Assembly: GCA_943787365.1 (NCBI GenBank)
Contig: CALSMD010000006.1
Coordinates: 385,984-449,983 of the forward strand
Length of the DNA: 64,000 nucleotides
From: an uncultured Flavobacteriaceae bacterium
GTDB taxonomy: Bacteria > Bacteroidota > Bacteroidia > Flavobacteriales > Flavobacteriaceae
Direction of reading: 5' to 3'
In this document: positions 9,056 to 19,200 of the stretch, piece by piece
How positions within the stretch are numbered: the stretch's first letter is position 1
Layout: each line of letters begins with the position of its first letter
Position numbers and translations under genes: made by a program
Notes under the pieces: model-generated
What the model was told of the DNA's origin: nothing
Database searches by the model: none
The model's input: only the letters and a program-made list of their open reading frames with translations

Positions 9056-9922
9056 TTATTCCGTTTCTATATATGTTTCTATAAACGTTGAAATCTTTGT
9101 GGTGGTGTCTAACAAATTTGCGCCTTCCCAGCCATGACCTTCGTCTGGATAAAAGTGAAACTCATGGGTGACTCCTAGTGTCGTAAGCTGTGCATCCATG
9201 TCTACGCCTTGTGAGGTTGGAACTAAGGGGTCCATGCCGCCATAAAACAGCTGTGTTGGTGGAGAAGTTGCGGTAGCTCTATGATAAGGACTTGCAGATT
9301 CTAAAAATTCAACAGAGGGGTTTCCAAATAATTGAAAAACTGGTTGATAAAGAGGATTGTCATAATAATTAGGATCTGTAAAATTGGTTGGGCCAACAAT
9401 ACTGCAAACCATGTCAACTTGGTTATTAGTATCATATGCATAACTCCACAATAATGATAAATGAGCTCCCGCACTCACACCAATAAACCCAATATCATCA
9501 CTAATAATAAGGGATGTTTTATTGGTAGAAAGGTAATCAACCACCGCTGAAATATCCTCCGTTTGCATTGGGACTGGCGGGTTATTAACCCCAGCCAAGG
9601 TATAATTCATATTAATAATACCCACATCTGGGTGAAGTGTTGAAATGAACAACTTGATCGTATTCATGTCCGATTTATCTCCAGAAAACCAACTGCCACC
9701 GTGAATCAAAATGAGTGTTTTAGTAGAAGCCGTTCTGTTTTCAGGGAGGTAAATATCAAACACTTGATTTTCATCCGGACCATAAGATACATTTAAAGCT
9801 TCGTAAGCTTCCACCACTTCTGGCTCTTTTGTTGGAGTTTGTTCGTCTGGATTGTCTTTGGAACACCCCAAATAGAGCACTAAAAACATGGCCCATAAAA
9901 CACATTTTATGATTGGCTTCAT
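9056..9922 (-). CDS. alpha/beta hydrolase (esterase/lipase-like) lipoprotein
   Basis: A 288-residue secreted hydrolase. The lipobox LYLGCS puts the lipidated Cys at 20. The oxyanion-hole motif LILIHGGSW is near residue 70, the nucleophile elbow GVSAGAH near 149, a candidate acid in YGGMDPLVP, and the catalytic His in DEGHGW near 262. The HGG + GxSxG arrangement is that of the hormone-sensitive-lipase/BD-FAE type esterases, often acting on acyl or feruloyl esters. Substrate is not predictable. The gene is a single unit; a divergent gene begins at 10193. Confidence 0.85.
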   Translation of the reverse strand: MKPIIKCVLWAMFLVLYLGCSKDNPDEQTPTKEPEVVEAYEALNVSYGPDENQVFDIYLPENRTASTKTLILIHGGSWFSGDKSDMNTIKLFISTLHPDVGIINMNYTLAGVNNPPVPMQTEDISAVVDYLSTNKTSLIISDDIGFIGVSAGAHLSLLWSYAYDTNNQVDMVCSIVGPTNFTDPNYYDNPLYQPVFQLFGNPSVEFLESASPYHRATATSPPTQLFYGGMDPLVPTSQGVDMDAQLTTLGVTHEFHFYPDEGHGWEGANLLDTTTKISTFIETYIETE

Positions 9923-10124
9923 ATCAACAATTTATATAATGGGTATTAAAAAAATAACTACTAAATGTAGTTTTATATTATTTAAAATACAAAAGTTAAA
10001 AGGAAAAACAGCTTTGGCATGTCCTTTTTTTGAGAATCTTCTTCATTGTATTTAAAAAAATAGTAGAGCGTCACAACAGGTTTCCCTATAAAGAACAAAA
10101 ACTTAATTGTAAGTTAACACAAAA

Positions 10125-10148
10125 AAATTTGTATTAAATTACAAATTT
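10125..10148. repeat. 9-bp inverted repeat in a divergent promoter region
   Basis: AAATTTGTA (10125-10133) and TACAAATTT (10140-10148) flank a 6-base spacer. It lies between divergent genes, 45 bases upstream of the start at 10193. Low base complexity limits confidence, but the position suits an operator. Confidence 0.35.
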
Positions 10149-10192
10149 GATTATATTGGTACTGACCTAAACCTTATTATAATAATCCCCTC

Positions 10193-10630
10193 ATGAATCC
10201 TATACTAGAAAGTGCAGGCAATATTTTTTGTTTCATTTTTATCTTAGTCGCAGCATATGGAGCAATAAAAAGAATCCGTGCTTTGTTTCTTTTTGGAATT
10301 TGTTTTTTTGGCATATGTCCAATAATCGGAGAAGGAATAGGTTATGCACAAGATAATAATATAGTACATTTGTTTATCATCGTAATGTTTTTGGGGCAAG
10401 TGATTGTCACGCTTCCAATAAACACTCCCTTCGACGAAAAAAACAAGGCTGCAATGGCTCTGAGCAATAGAATCGGATGTGCTATTTTAGTTATAAATCT
10501 GTTCCAAGGGTATCTGATTTTAAGCAAGTACCTTGATCTCCCTCAGCAATTTGGCTTTATGCATTTAGTTGTTGCCTTAATTATGATTTATACTGTTTTA
10601 AGACCGAAAAAAGATAAAATCTGGACCTAA
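10193..10630 (+). CDS. hypothetical four-helix membrane protein
   Basis: A 145-residue protein of four to five hydrophobic segments (about 10-25, 30-50, 60-80, 95-115 and 120-138) with few charged residues and a short basic tail (RPKKDK). Soluble domains are absent and no family is recognised. It is followed at once by a strong terminator, so it is a single-gene transcript. The first Met has no better alternative upstream. Confidence 0.65.
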   Translation: MNPILESAGNIFCFIFILVAAYGAIKRIRALFLFGICFFGICPIIGEGIGYAQDNNIVHLFIIVMFLGQVIVTLPINTPFDEKNKAAMALSNRIGCAILVINLFQGYLILSKYLDLPQQFGFMHLVVALIMIYTVLRPKKDKIWT

Positions 10631-10643
10631 TATTATAAGCACA

Positions 10644-10676
10644 AAAAAAACCCACTCAATAAGAGTGGGTTTTTTT
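10644..10676. terminator. bidirectional rho-independent terminator
   Basis: CCCACTC (10651-10657) and GAGTGGG (10663-10669) form a stem with a 5-base loop, flanked by an A-run and a T-run that extend the pairing. It ends both the + gene stopping at 10630 and the - gene stopping at 10695. Confidence 0.9.
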
Positions 10677-10694
10677 TTGATAAGATTGAAAAAC

Positions 10695-10889
10695 TTAGGC
10701 CTTTTTAACAAAAGGGAGTCCTGTTTTTTCGTTTTCTACAATCTTTTTTCCAGCAGGAAGATCGCATGAATTACTACGCTCATCTTTTGCGAAATAATAG
10801 ATAGTTTGCTCTCTACCACCTTTAAGAATTACATCTTTAGTGTGTAAAAAATACGTCTTTCCTTTACTATTTTTGAATGAATATCCCAT
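10695..10889 (-). CDS. small conserved hypothetical protein (64 aa)
   Basis: A 64-residue basic, soluble protein starting MGYSFKNSKGKTYFLH and ending in FVKKA. The pattern (hydrophobic strand, Gly/Lys turn, IYYFAKDERSN, DLPAGKKIVENEKTGLPFVKK) resembles a small beta-rich protein widespread in Bacteroidetes and some cyanobacteria, without known function. It sits just before a bidirectional terminator. Composition is normal for coding sequence and no overlapping frame competes. Confidence 0.7.
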   Translation of the reverse strand: MGYSFKNSKGKTYFLHTKDVILKGGREQTIYYFAKDERSNSCDLPAGKKIVENEKTGLPFVKKA

Positions 10890-10975
10890 AATATATATTT
10901 ATTTTAGTCTAAATTACAAAAATTAGTTTGTTCTTTCCAAAAAAAATATCAGATAAATGCTCTTTTTTTTAAGAA

Positions 10976-11827
10976 CTAGCACAAATTGTTAATAAAGTGG
11001 GTAATTTTTGAGTGAATCTGCTGTAAATACAGGGGTAATTCACTAAAATCCCAAGGATGATGACTTCCAAACACATGATTTGCGCCCTTTAGTACAACCA
11101 ACTGACCTCCTGGATGCCATTTATGCAGTGCAAAAGCTTCTTTTAAATCCACACTTGTGTCTGCATCTCCATGAATAATTAAATGAGGTACTTTTAAACT
11201 TTTAGCAGCTAGCTGAATTGTAAGTCTAGACGCATTCGCCATAAAGTCCTCATAGAACTGGTAATAATGTGGCATTTGTTGTTTGGTACGCCCATTCATA
11301 ACAAATCGTACACCTGTCGATTTCCAAACATCAAGATCCGACCCTTTGGGAAATCTAGATTTAAAGTCCGAAACTCCTGCAAGACTTACAAGTTTTTTAA
11401 CACGGGAATCCTCTGCTGCTTTTAGAGTGACAATTCCACCGCCTCGACTGTGACCTACTAAAGTAATGTTAGACACATTAATATTAGAGTGTTTTGCATA
11501 GGCGGTTTCAACCCAATCTAATACTTGATTCAAATCGTCTAATTCCTTAGTATAGTTATTATGACCAAAAGCTTCAAGGTCTGGGAAATCAATTGGCTGC
11601 TCAATAGTTCCGCCATTATGAGAAAAATTAAATTTCAGCACGGCAATCCCCGATGCCGCAAACGTCTTTGCAAATAGATTCCAAGCCCCCCAGTCCTTAA
11701 ACCCTTTATACCCATGGCAAAAAATGAGTAATGGCGCATGCTCTACAGTGTTATTATAAAAGACATCCAGTAGAATCGGCAAACGATGCGGACCTTTAAT
11801 GACTTTGTTTATTTCTTGAATGACCAT
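10976..11827 (-). CDS. alpha/beta hydrolase, cytosolic
   Basis: A 283-residue hydrolase without signal peptide. The oxyanion region FCHGYKGFKDWGAWN is near residue 37, the nucleophile elbow GHSRGGG near 123, the acid in HGDADTSV near 221, and the catalytic His in KGANHVFG near 250. This layout is shared by dienelactone-hydrolase-like and acyl-peptidase-like cytosolic enzymes. Its ATG (11825-11827) abuts the stop of the AddB-like nuclease gene, so the two are co-transcribed, although no functional link is obvious. Confidence 0.85.
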   Translation of the reverse strand: MVIQEINKVIKGPHRLPILLDVFYNNTVEHAPLLIFCHGYKGFKDWGAWNLFAKTFAASGIAVLKFNFSHNGGTIEQPIDFPDLEAFGHNNYTKELDDLNQVLDWVETAYAKHSNINVSNITLVGHSRGGGIVTLKAAEDSRVKKLVSLAGVSDFKSRFPKGSDLDVWKSTGVRFVMNGRTKQQMPHYYQFYEDFMANASRLTIQLAAKSLKVPHLIIHGDADTSVDLKEAFALHKWHPGGQLVVLKGANHVFGSHHPWDFSELPLYLQQIHSKITHFINNLC

Positions 11828-14584
11828 CTAAACCTCTTTTTCGGTAATATCAATATCGGGATTAAAAAGCTCAAGAATGAGTGTTTTGAGTTCATACTCA
11901 TAACGCACCAAAAGATCGGAGGACAACACGGTTGTTTTTTGAGCATACGACCCTGGCTTGTCTTTCTTGGCAAACTTTAGCAATCCTGATTTTAGATTTT
12001 TAAAAGAGATGATTCCCGCTTCTACAGGCGTGGTAAAAGGCGTTTGGGCATTTAACATATACGCATAGGTCATAATTTGAAAACTTTTACTGTGTGCTTT
12101 GTAGTCGTTTGTAATATCGTCCCAATTTACCAATTCCATTTCAGATTGAGATACCTGAGACGTTTTGTAATCTATAATTCTACGAGTGCCATTACACATA
12201 TCAATACGATCAATGGTTCCGATCAGTTGAATCGGAGTCTGAAGTTCAGGAATATCAATGGCAACAGCCATTTTGGACTCAATCGCCTCAATTATAATTT
12301 CATCTCCTTTATTTATACATGCCAATTCATAGGATAAAAAATTTGAAATATATCGTTTGGCAATTTCAAAACTAATAAGATTAAGTCCTTGAGAGATATC
12401 ACCTTCCTTATAAATCTCATTAAAATAATGGGCAACTGTACTGTCAATTTTGGGTTTTAGTTCTGTAAGCATTGACGGCTGCAATACCTGCCCAATAAAA
12501 GGTTTGTAAAAAGCTTCTAATGTATTATGGATAATACTTCCAAATGTATTTGCAGCAACCGTTTCTTCTAAAGTTATATCCTCTTTTACACCCAATAGTT
12601 TCTGATTATAAAAATCCATTGGATTCCGAATGTATTGGCTCAATGATGAAGGGGAAAACCCTTTAGCAGCGACACTTTTGAGTTTTGAAATGATTTCAGG
12701 CGTCTTCTTTACAGTTAATGCATGTGGGGTGATTTGCGGCGTTTCTGGAATTACTATTTTATGATCTAAAGCATGATGTGCTTCAAACTCTAGTTGGGTT
12801 ATAAAACGACTGCGTTCACCGCCACTTAATACATCAGGTTCTGTGTTATAAATAATATGCGCATTCTTAGCACGTTGAAGCAATCGATAAAAATGATAGG
12901 TGTAAACAGCGTCTTTTTCTTTGTAGGTAGGAAGCCCATTTTCAATTTTAACATCAAAGGGGATGAATGAATTATTTGTTTTACCTGCCGGGAGAACCCC
13001 TTCATTTACAGAGACAATTATCACCGTTTCAAAATCTAAAACACGAGACTCCAACATTCCCATGATCTGTAATCCTTTTAATGGCTGCCCTTTAAAATCC
13101 AAGGTTTCAAGGCTTAATAATTCTTTATAAATACTTTGTAAAACTTTGATATTTGTGATGTAGCTATAGCGTGTATTGAGGCGTTGTAGGTGGTTAAAAA
13201 TTTCAGAGAACCGATATAAATATTCTAAAGCTAATAGGTGCTTGTTTTTAGATTTGTTATAATGGTCTTTAAGTTTAAAAATAAGCGATAAAACACTTTC
13301 GATTGCATTCGTGGGTTGGTCGTTCCAAGTCTCAAACAAAAGTTCTAAATTTTCTTTATGATCAGGAGCAATGGCAATGATTTGATCTTTGGAGAGGCTT
13401 ATTAGATTTTGCTGTTTGATTGTTGTCATGATTAATTGAGCGGCATCTTGATCTTCAGTTTGAAACAAGGGGCGCACAAATTGATGTGATAATACACCTA
13501 TCACATCTTGATAATAATATAAGGGAGAGGGGTCTTTATGAAGTTGGAACCATTGATCAATAAAAGCTGAAAAAGGAATTTGCTTTAAAGGTAATCCCAT
13601 AGTAATATTGATATCTTCTATAGAGCTTGGTATTGAATTCAATATCGGAATTAGTAGCGCTTCATTTCCTAAAACTAGGGCAGTGTTTTGAAGTTTATTT
13701 TCTGTGTATAATTGCTGTAATAATGCCCCTACATACTTAACTTGACCTATGTTTTTTGGGGTTCCAATGACAGAAATGTTTTTGGGTTTGGTATAATAAT
13801 TAGAAACCCAATTAAAAGGATGTGATTTAAAATGGCTCCAACTTTTTTGATGTTGTCTTATAAAATAGCCTGCATCGTGTTGAGGAGAATCTAGAAATAT
13901 TTGGTCAATATCCCAATAAATTTTTGCTTTGTCTTGTTGTAACAACTCCTGAATAATCGTTGACTCAGATGCATTCAAAGCATTAAATCCTAAAAAGATA
14001 TGGGACTTGTCTTGATGGTTTTGAATATATAGTTCTAAATTTTCTACGGCCTCCCTATAAATTAAACCTTGATATCCCACTCCTTTTTGAAGAAGATGCT
14101 CCGTAAATTTTTTATAATAGGTCTGTATCTTTTTCCAAAAAGATAAATAGCCTTTGATTAGTGGTGTGGTGTTTGGATCTAAAGACCAGTGGTTGATTTC
14201 TTGAATTGCGGACAGGTATTCAAAAATTTGATTCTGAGGAATTAGATAGCGATCAATTTCATTAAAATCTTGAAGCACAACGGGAGCCCATTTTGAAAAA
14301 CGATCAAATGAATCTCTTTCATTTAGTGGGGTAAGCTCTAAATAAACTTCATAAAACTCAAAGATTAGTTCGGTATTACTAAGAAGCCTTAGTTGAGATA
14401 ATTCTTCTATAAACGTTTCAATAGCAATTATTTGGGGTAAAAAACCCGTTGTTTTATTTAATTTAGACCATTCCATCTTGAGAAATATCCCAGCCCGTTT
14501 GTTAGGGAGAATGAGGCTGAGTTTGGAAACATCTTTCGAATGGGTTTCCAAATCTTTTAGGACGTCATAAATAAAACTTGTCAT
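11828..14584 (-). CDS. AddB-like PD-(D/E)XK nuclease subunit
   Basis: A 918-residue protein with the organisation of AddB/RexB-type recombination nucleases. The N-terminal half is helicase-like but lacks a Walker A motif. The C-terminal third (about 640-918) is a RecB-type nuclease, with His in FGSIIHNTLEAFYKPF near 680, Asp in GTIDRID near 790, and the DxK triad member IDYKTSQ near 803. I see no four-Cys iron-sulfur ligand set like that of Bacillus AddB. It would work with the AddA-like helicase/nuclease at 16231-19362 in processing double-strand DNA ends. The two genes are separated by ompA, and AddA-like is transcribed in the same direction. Confidence 0.85.
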   Translation of the reverse strand: MTSFIYDVLKDLETHSKDVSKLSLILPNKRAGIFLKMEWSKLNKTTGFLPQIIAIETFIEELSQLRLLSNTELIFEFYEVYLELTPLNERDSFDRFSKWAPVVLQDFNEIDRYLIPQNQIFEYLSAIQEINHWSLDPNTTPLIKGYLSFWKKIQTYYKKFTEHLLQKGVGYQGLIYREAVENLELYIQNHQDKSHIFLGFNALNASESTIIQELLQQDKAKIYWDIDQIFLDSPQHDAGYFIRQHQKSWSHFKSHPFNWVSNYYTKPKNISVIGTPKNIGQVKYVGALLQQLYTENKLQNTALVLGNEALLIPILNSIPSSIEDINITMGLPLKQIPFSAFIDQWFQLHKDPSPLYYYQDVIGVLSHQFVRPLFQTEDQDAAQLIMTTIKQQNLISLSKDQIIAIAPDHKENLELLFETWNDQPTNAIESVLSLIFKLKDHYNKSKNKHLLALEYLYRFSEIFNHLQRLNTRYSYITNIKVLQSIYKELLSLETLDFKGQPLKGLQIMGMLESRVLDFETVIIVSVNEGVLPAGKTNNSFIPFDVKIENGLPTYKEKDAVYTYHFYRLLQRAKNAHIIYNTEPDVLSGGERSRFITQLEFEAHHALDHKIVIPETPQITPHALTVKKTPEIISKLKSVAAKGFSPSSLSQYIRNPMDFYNQKLLGVKEDITLEETVAANTFGSIIHNTLEAFYKPFIGQVLQPSMLTELKPKIDSTVAHYFNEIYKEGDISQGLNLISFEIAKRYISNFLSYELACINKGDEIIIEAIESKMAVAIDIPELQTPIQLIGTIDRIDMCNGTRRIIDYKTSQVSQSEMELVNWDDITNDYKAHSKSFQIMTYAYMLNAQTPFTTPVEAGIISFKNLKSGLLKFAKKDKPGSYAQKTTVLSSDLLVRYEYELKTLILELFNPDIDITEKEV

Positions 14585-14598
14585 GTTATAAAAATAAA

Positions 14599-14626
14599 AA
14601 AACGCTTCGCAATAGCGAAGCGTTTT
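14599..14626 (-). terminator. terminator of ompA
   Basis: Twelve-pair stem AAAACGCTTCGC / GCGAAGCGTTTT (14599-14610 and 14615-14626) with an AATA loop, 27 bases downstream of the ompA stop on the minus strand. It ends a highly expressed transcript before the AddB-like gene. Confidence 0.9.
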
Positions 14627-14653
14627 AAGCTTTTTATTATGAAATAGTAAAAA

Positions 14654-16087
14654 CTATTCCGCCAATTTTACTTCTACACGTCTGTTAGCAGTTCTTCCTG
14701 CTTCAGTCATGTTCGATTCAATTGGTTTGTTTTCACCAAAACCAATTGAGTTTAATCTATCAGCTGCAATACCATTTTCGACTAAATAATCTACAACTTT
14801 TTCAGCTCTTCTTTCTGAAAGTAATTGGTTGAAGTTATTGTTAGTACCAGTACTGTCTGTATGACCTTCTACAACAAAGCTAGCTTTTGGATACTCTTTT
14901 AAGATTGCAGTAATTGCTTTTAGAGTTGGATAAGCATCTTCTTTAAAGCTTGATTTTCCAAGTGCAAAATTAATGGTTCTAGAGTAGTTGATGAGTTCGT
15001 TTTGTTCTTCTTCTGAAGGGAAAACAACTTCAGGACAACCATTGTTTGCAACAGTTCCTGCTTCCGTAGGACAGTTATCATCTTTATCTAATACGCCATC
15101 GCTGTCGCCATCTTTCCAAGGACATCCATTGTTAGCAACTGGACCTGCCTCATTTGGACATTCATCCTGAGCATTTGCTAAACCATCTGCATCGGCATCT
15201 GGACATCCTGCTAAGGATTTTAAACCTGCTTCATTTGGACATGTGTCGTTGTTGTCAGATACACCGTCTCCGTCTGTATCAGGACATCCATTGAACTCAG
15301 CTAAACCAGCTAATTCTGGACATGTATCTTTTGAATCTTCAATGCCATCTCCGTCTGAATCAGGACATCCATTGAATTCTTCTAAACCAGGAACTTCTGG
15401 ACAAAGATCATGTTTATCATATATGCCGTCACCATCTGTATCAGTTCCACCAAAATTGAAAGCAACTCCTACAGAATGTTGGAAATGTTTTGTTAAGTAG
15501 TCTTTAAAAGAATGCTTGTATGTTGACTGCGCTGTGATTCCAAAATTGTCAGAAAACCAATACGCCAAACCAACGGTTCCATTTAAAGTTCCAGCTCCAA
15601 TTAAAGCACCAGAATCTCCAGAAGTAGATGTTGGGCTGTAAGGTCCTTTTTCGATCCAAGTATATCCACCACCAACTCCAACAAATGGCTCTAGTTTTTT
15701 AGTGTTTAATAAACCGGAAAGGCTATATTTTACATTTCCATCAACTGCATAATACATTAAGTTATTTACAGAAACTGGAGTTCCATCCTCAGTTTGTCCC
15801 CATTTATCAAGTCTGTTGATAGATGCCGAAATACCTACTGAGAAACCCTCATCTATGTATTTTTGTAGTGTAATTAAAGAGACTGAAGGAAGAATGCTCC
15901 AGTTGTCTTCCACGTTATAAAATTCTTGGAAATAATCTCCTTGAGGAGCGTCTTCACCGACAGGAAATACATCTACAGCATTTACACCTATTGTAATTTG
16001 CCATGGGTTATTTTCGTCTTGTGCATTTACATTACCAATCGCAAACACTAGTAATGTTGTGAGAATTAATCTGTTAAGATTTTTCAT
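14654..16087 (-). CDS. OmpA family protein with TSP3 repeats
   Basis: A 477-residue outer-membrane protein. Residues 1-22 form a signal peptide ending NVNAQ. A beta-barrel spans about 24-215. Calcium-binding thrombospondin type-3 repeats ([16 protein letters not shown] and five relatives, about 216-352) form a rigid stalk. The C-terminal OmpA/peptidoglycan-binding domain (about 365-477) has [22 protein letters not shown] and the closing [12 protein letters not shown]. It anchors the outer membrane to peptidoglycan. It has its own consensus promoter (16123-16130) and strong terminator, so it is a monocistronic, probably abundant transcript wedged between the two helicase/nuclease genes. Confidence 0.93.
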   Translation of the reverse strand: MKNLNRLILTTLLVFAIGNVNAQDENNPWQITIGVNAVDVFPVGEDAPQGDYFQEFYNVEDNWSILPSVSLITLQKYIDEGFSVGISASINRLDKWGQTEDGTPVSVNNLMYYAVDGNVKYSLSGLLNTKKLEPFVGVGGGYTWIEKGPYSPTSTSGDSGALIGAGTLNGTVGLAYWFSDNFGITAQSTYKHSFKDYLTKHFQHSVGVAFNFGGTDTDGDGIYDKHDLCPEVPGLEEFNGCPDSDGDGIEDSKDTCPELAGLAEFNGCPDTDGDGVSDNNDTCPNEAGLKSLAGCPDADADGLANAQDECPNEAGPVANNGCPWKDGDSDGVLDKDDNCPTEAGTVANNGCPEVVFPSEEEQNELINYSRTINFALGKSSFKEDAYPTLKAITAILKEYPKASFVVEGHTDSTGTNNNFNQLLSERRAEKVVDYLVENGIAADRLNSIGFGENKPIESNMTEAGRTANRRVEVKLAE

Positions 16088-16122
16088 GAGTGATGTTTTT
16101 AATTTATTTGATTAATTAGTTG

Positions 16123-16152
16123 CAAAAATAAGGCGTTAATTCTATAAAACAA
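16123..16152 (-). promoter_or_regulatory. consensus Bacteroidetes promoter of ompA
   Basis: On the minus strand TATTTTTG (16130-16123) matches the -7 consensus TAnnTTTG. TTG (16152-16150) lies 19 bases upstream as the -33 element. The predicted start of transcription leaves a leader of about 30 bases before ATG 16087. Confidence 0.75.
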
Positions 16153-16230
16153 ATATTCTACACAAAAAAAACAATATTAATTTCAAAGGGCTACAGGTTA
16201 ACGAAATTTGAATTTAAAAGTGTCTTAAAG

Positions 16231-19200
16231 CTAATACACTTTAACCTGTAAACTGGCGTTTATATACACGATTATTTTTTTGGTAACCTTATACCCCATT
16301 TCCTCAATAATTTTCGAATAATTTTCGAGTTGAGCTTCGTATTTATCGTAAGAGTCACCTGTTTTATAATCAATAATTACGGCTGTGGAGTCTTTGAAAA
16401 CAACCAACCGATCTGGAATAATGATTTTTCCACTGGAAGTCATAATTTCTCTTTCGTTATAAACCTCTAAGTCTGAACTAAAATAGGGTGCTAACAATGG
16501 GTGGCCAACAATCGCCTCTAAGGTCTTTAAAAGTGCGTCGCTTTGAGCTGATGATATCACACCTGCATTAAAAAAATCATTCAACGTAATTTCAATGTCG
16601 TCTTTGGTATAAATTTTTGACATTAGTAAATGAACCAAATTCCCTCTCTCAAGTGCTTCTTTTTGTACAGTATCCCATAGGTATCCCGCATTTGTTGCCA
16701 TTGATACATTGAGATGTGCCTTTGGAGTTGATATAAATTTACTCTGATATACTGTCGGATATTTGGCGGGTTTTGGAGTTTCTATGCTTTGGAGCTTTCC
16801 AAGCTCATATTCCAACTTTCCGTCTTTCCAACGTCCTGATGATTTTAAATAATTAATTAAAAGTCCGGAATATGTTTTAAGATTTTCAGCTCCATTTTTG
16901 GCAACCGCTGCATTTCCAACAATATATAATTGCTCAACTGCCCTAGTGAGCGCTACGTACAACAGGTTAATGTTGTCGAGCTCCAATTTTGATTGGTGGT
17001 CCTTAAAGATGGCAGCGCCTTCCGTTCCAAATGCTTCAAAATCTTTGTTATAATTTAATAAAAAATGTGAAAAAGGAGCAAAAGAAGTATCCATTGGCAT
17101 CCATTCTTTAGGCTCCAATTCTTTATAAATATCCAATTCTGCAAATGGAAAAATAACAACTGGGAACTCCAGTCCTTTAGATTTATGAATCGTCATTATT
17201 TGAACGGCATTTATTCCTTTTGGAGTGACGACACTTAAAGTGTCCTTTTTTAGATTGTAGTGATCTATAAATTGACGGACACTCGATGTTGTTTTTTGAG
17301 TGAATTCAATTACAAAATCTAGGAAAAACTGAATGTAAGCATTCGAGGTTTTTACAAGTTGAAAACTACTAATTATATACTCTACAGATTCATATATAGA
17401 AAGTTGTAATGCTGTTCTAAGATTGAAATTTAGTCCTAAGGGTTGCAGCGCTCGAAAAAAAGCAACACGATTTAAAGGGATACACTTTAAACGAAATAAG
17501 TGTGGATCCCCTACATCGGTATGGGTTGCAACATAATTGATCACCTCGAGTTTGGCTTGTATATTAGAAGGTTCATGCATATATTCCAATACGTTCATAA
17601 TATGATTTACTTCTGGTGACTGTGCCACTAATAGAGTTTCACTCGAGACAATATCAATTTTAGATTGGCTCAATAAATTTGCCACAGCAACTCCTTCTTT
17701 TCGTTTTCGAACCAACACACAAATATCTTTCATGGCTGCATCCTCGCTTGAATCTAAATAAGATCGAATAATTTTTAAAACTTTTTCTGCATATAAAAGT
17801 GATTTATCTGCTCCCTTTTCAAACTCCAAAAAGGAAATATTCACATACCCCTTCTTGTTTTTAAATCCTAATTGAGACGCTGACTGGTATAGTGCCTTAT
17901 AGGTGTCATTTGAGAAAACAACCGTTGATAGGTGTTTAAAAAATTTGTTGTTAAAATCAACCACCTGACTGCAACTTCTATAATTTGTTGGAAGTTTAGA
18001 AAGTGTCGCTTCAAAAGGGAATGTAGTCGCATTGTTATACAAATTGATAAACTGCTCTGACTTCCCACCTCTCCATCGATAAATTGCTTGTTTGGCATCT
18101 CCTACCAACATAGAACTCCCATTTTCTTGCGCCAATGTGTTTATTATTAAGGGAGTCAAATTTTCCCATTGTAATTCGGAAGTATCTTGAAACTCATCAA
18201 TAAAAAAATGATTAAATTTTTCACCGATACGTTCATAAATATAAGGTGCTGGCTGATCTTTTATTTGCTGACTTATGATGGTATTAAATTCAGAAATCAT
18301 CAACAAATTTTCTTCGTCTTTGATCGTTTTTAGTTCTTGATGAATCAAATTCAAAACCGAAAGTGGTGTGGTGTTTTTTCTAATATTATTTAAATACCGA
18401 ATACGATAAACGGATTCTTTGGTTTTTTGAAATACCGCTACAAGTTGGGGGCGTAGCCTATCAATAGCGGCGGTAACACTAGGGGAGGCTTTTTTGGTGT
18501 ACAACGCGGTGGTTTCTATGGATTGTTGCCATTGGGCTGTAAAACTAAGATCAAATTTTTTGGATCTTAATGCCTTAAAATGTTTTGGTAAGGACCCTCT
18601 TGTAAAATCTGAAAATTCAATACCACTGGCTGAAATCAACTCTAAAATCTGGGTGGACAACGCAACAATCTGTAGTTCTGTTTCGCGAATCTCTTTTATT
18701 AAGGTTGATTTCAGGGTGCCAAAATCTTGTAACGTACATTGAGAAAGTTCTTCTAGATAAGGCGCATCTGATTCTCTTGTTAAAAGCTTGGCTGTTTTGG
18801 CTAAATCTAAAGCAATGTTCCAACTTTTATCATCGTCTGCTTTTTCAATCGCAAACTCAACCAACACTTTTGTGAGTTCCTTATTTTTTCCAGCTTTGGA
18901 CAGTAAACGACTGACCGCTTTTTTTAGTAAAAAATCTGTGTCTAATTCAACCTCAAAATTCATGGGGAGTTTTAAATCGAATGCAAAAGTGCGAATCAGT
19001 TTTTGAGTAAACTTATCAATTGTAGAAATGTCAAATGCTGCATAATTATGCAGTATTTTACTGAGAAGTTGGTTGGATTTATGGTGAATTTCTTTTGGCG
19101 AACGATCTAACTCTTTAACAACTTGTTCAAATAAGGCATCTGATTTTGTTAAGATAGACGGTGCAGCAAATGTCATTAGCGCTTCTATAACTCGCGTTTT

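Noticed and set aside
14988-15500. Antisense frames across the TSP3 repeats of ompA
   Set aside because: Repeat-driven, Ser/Pro-rich, opposite a domain with clear homology.
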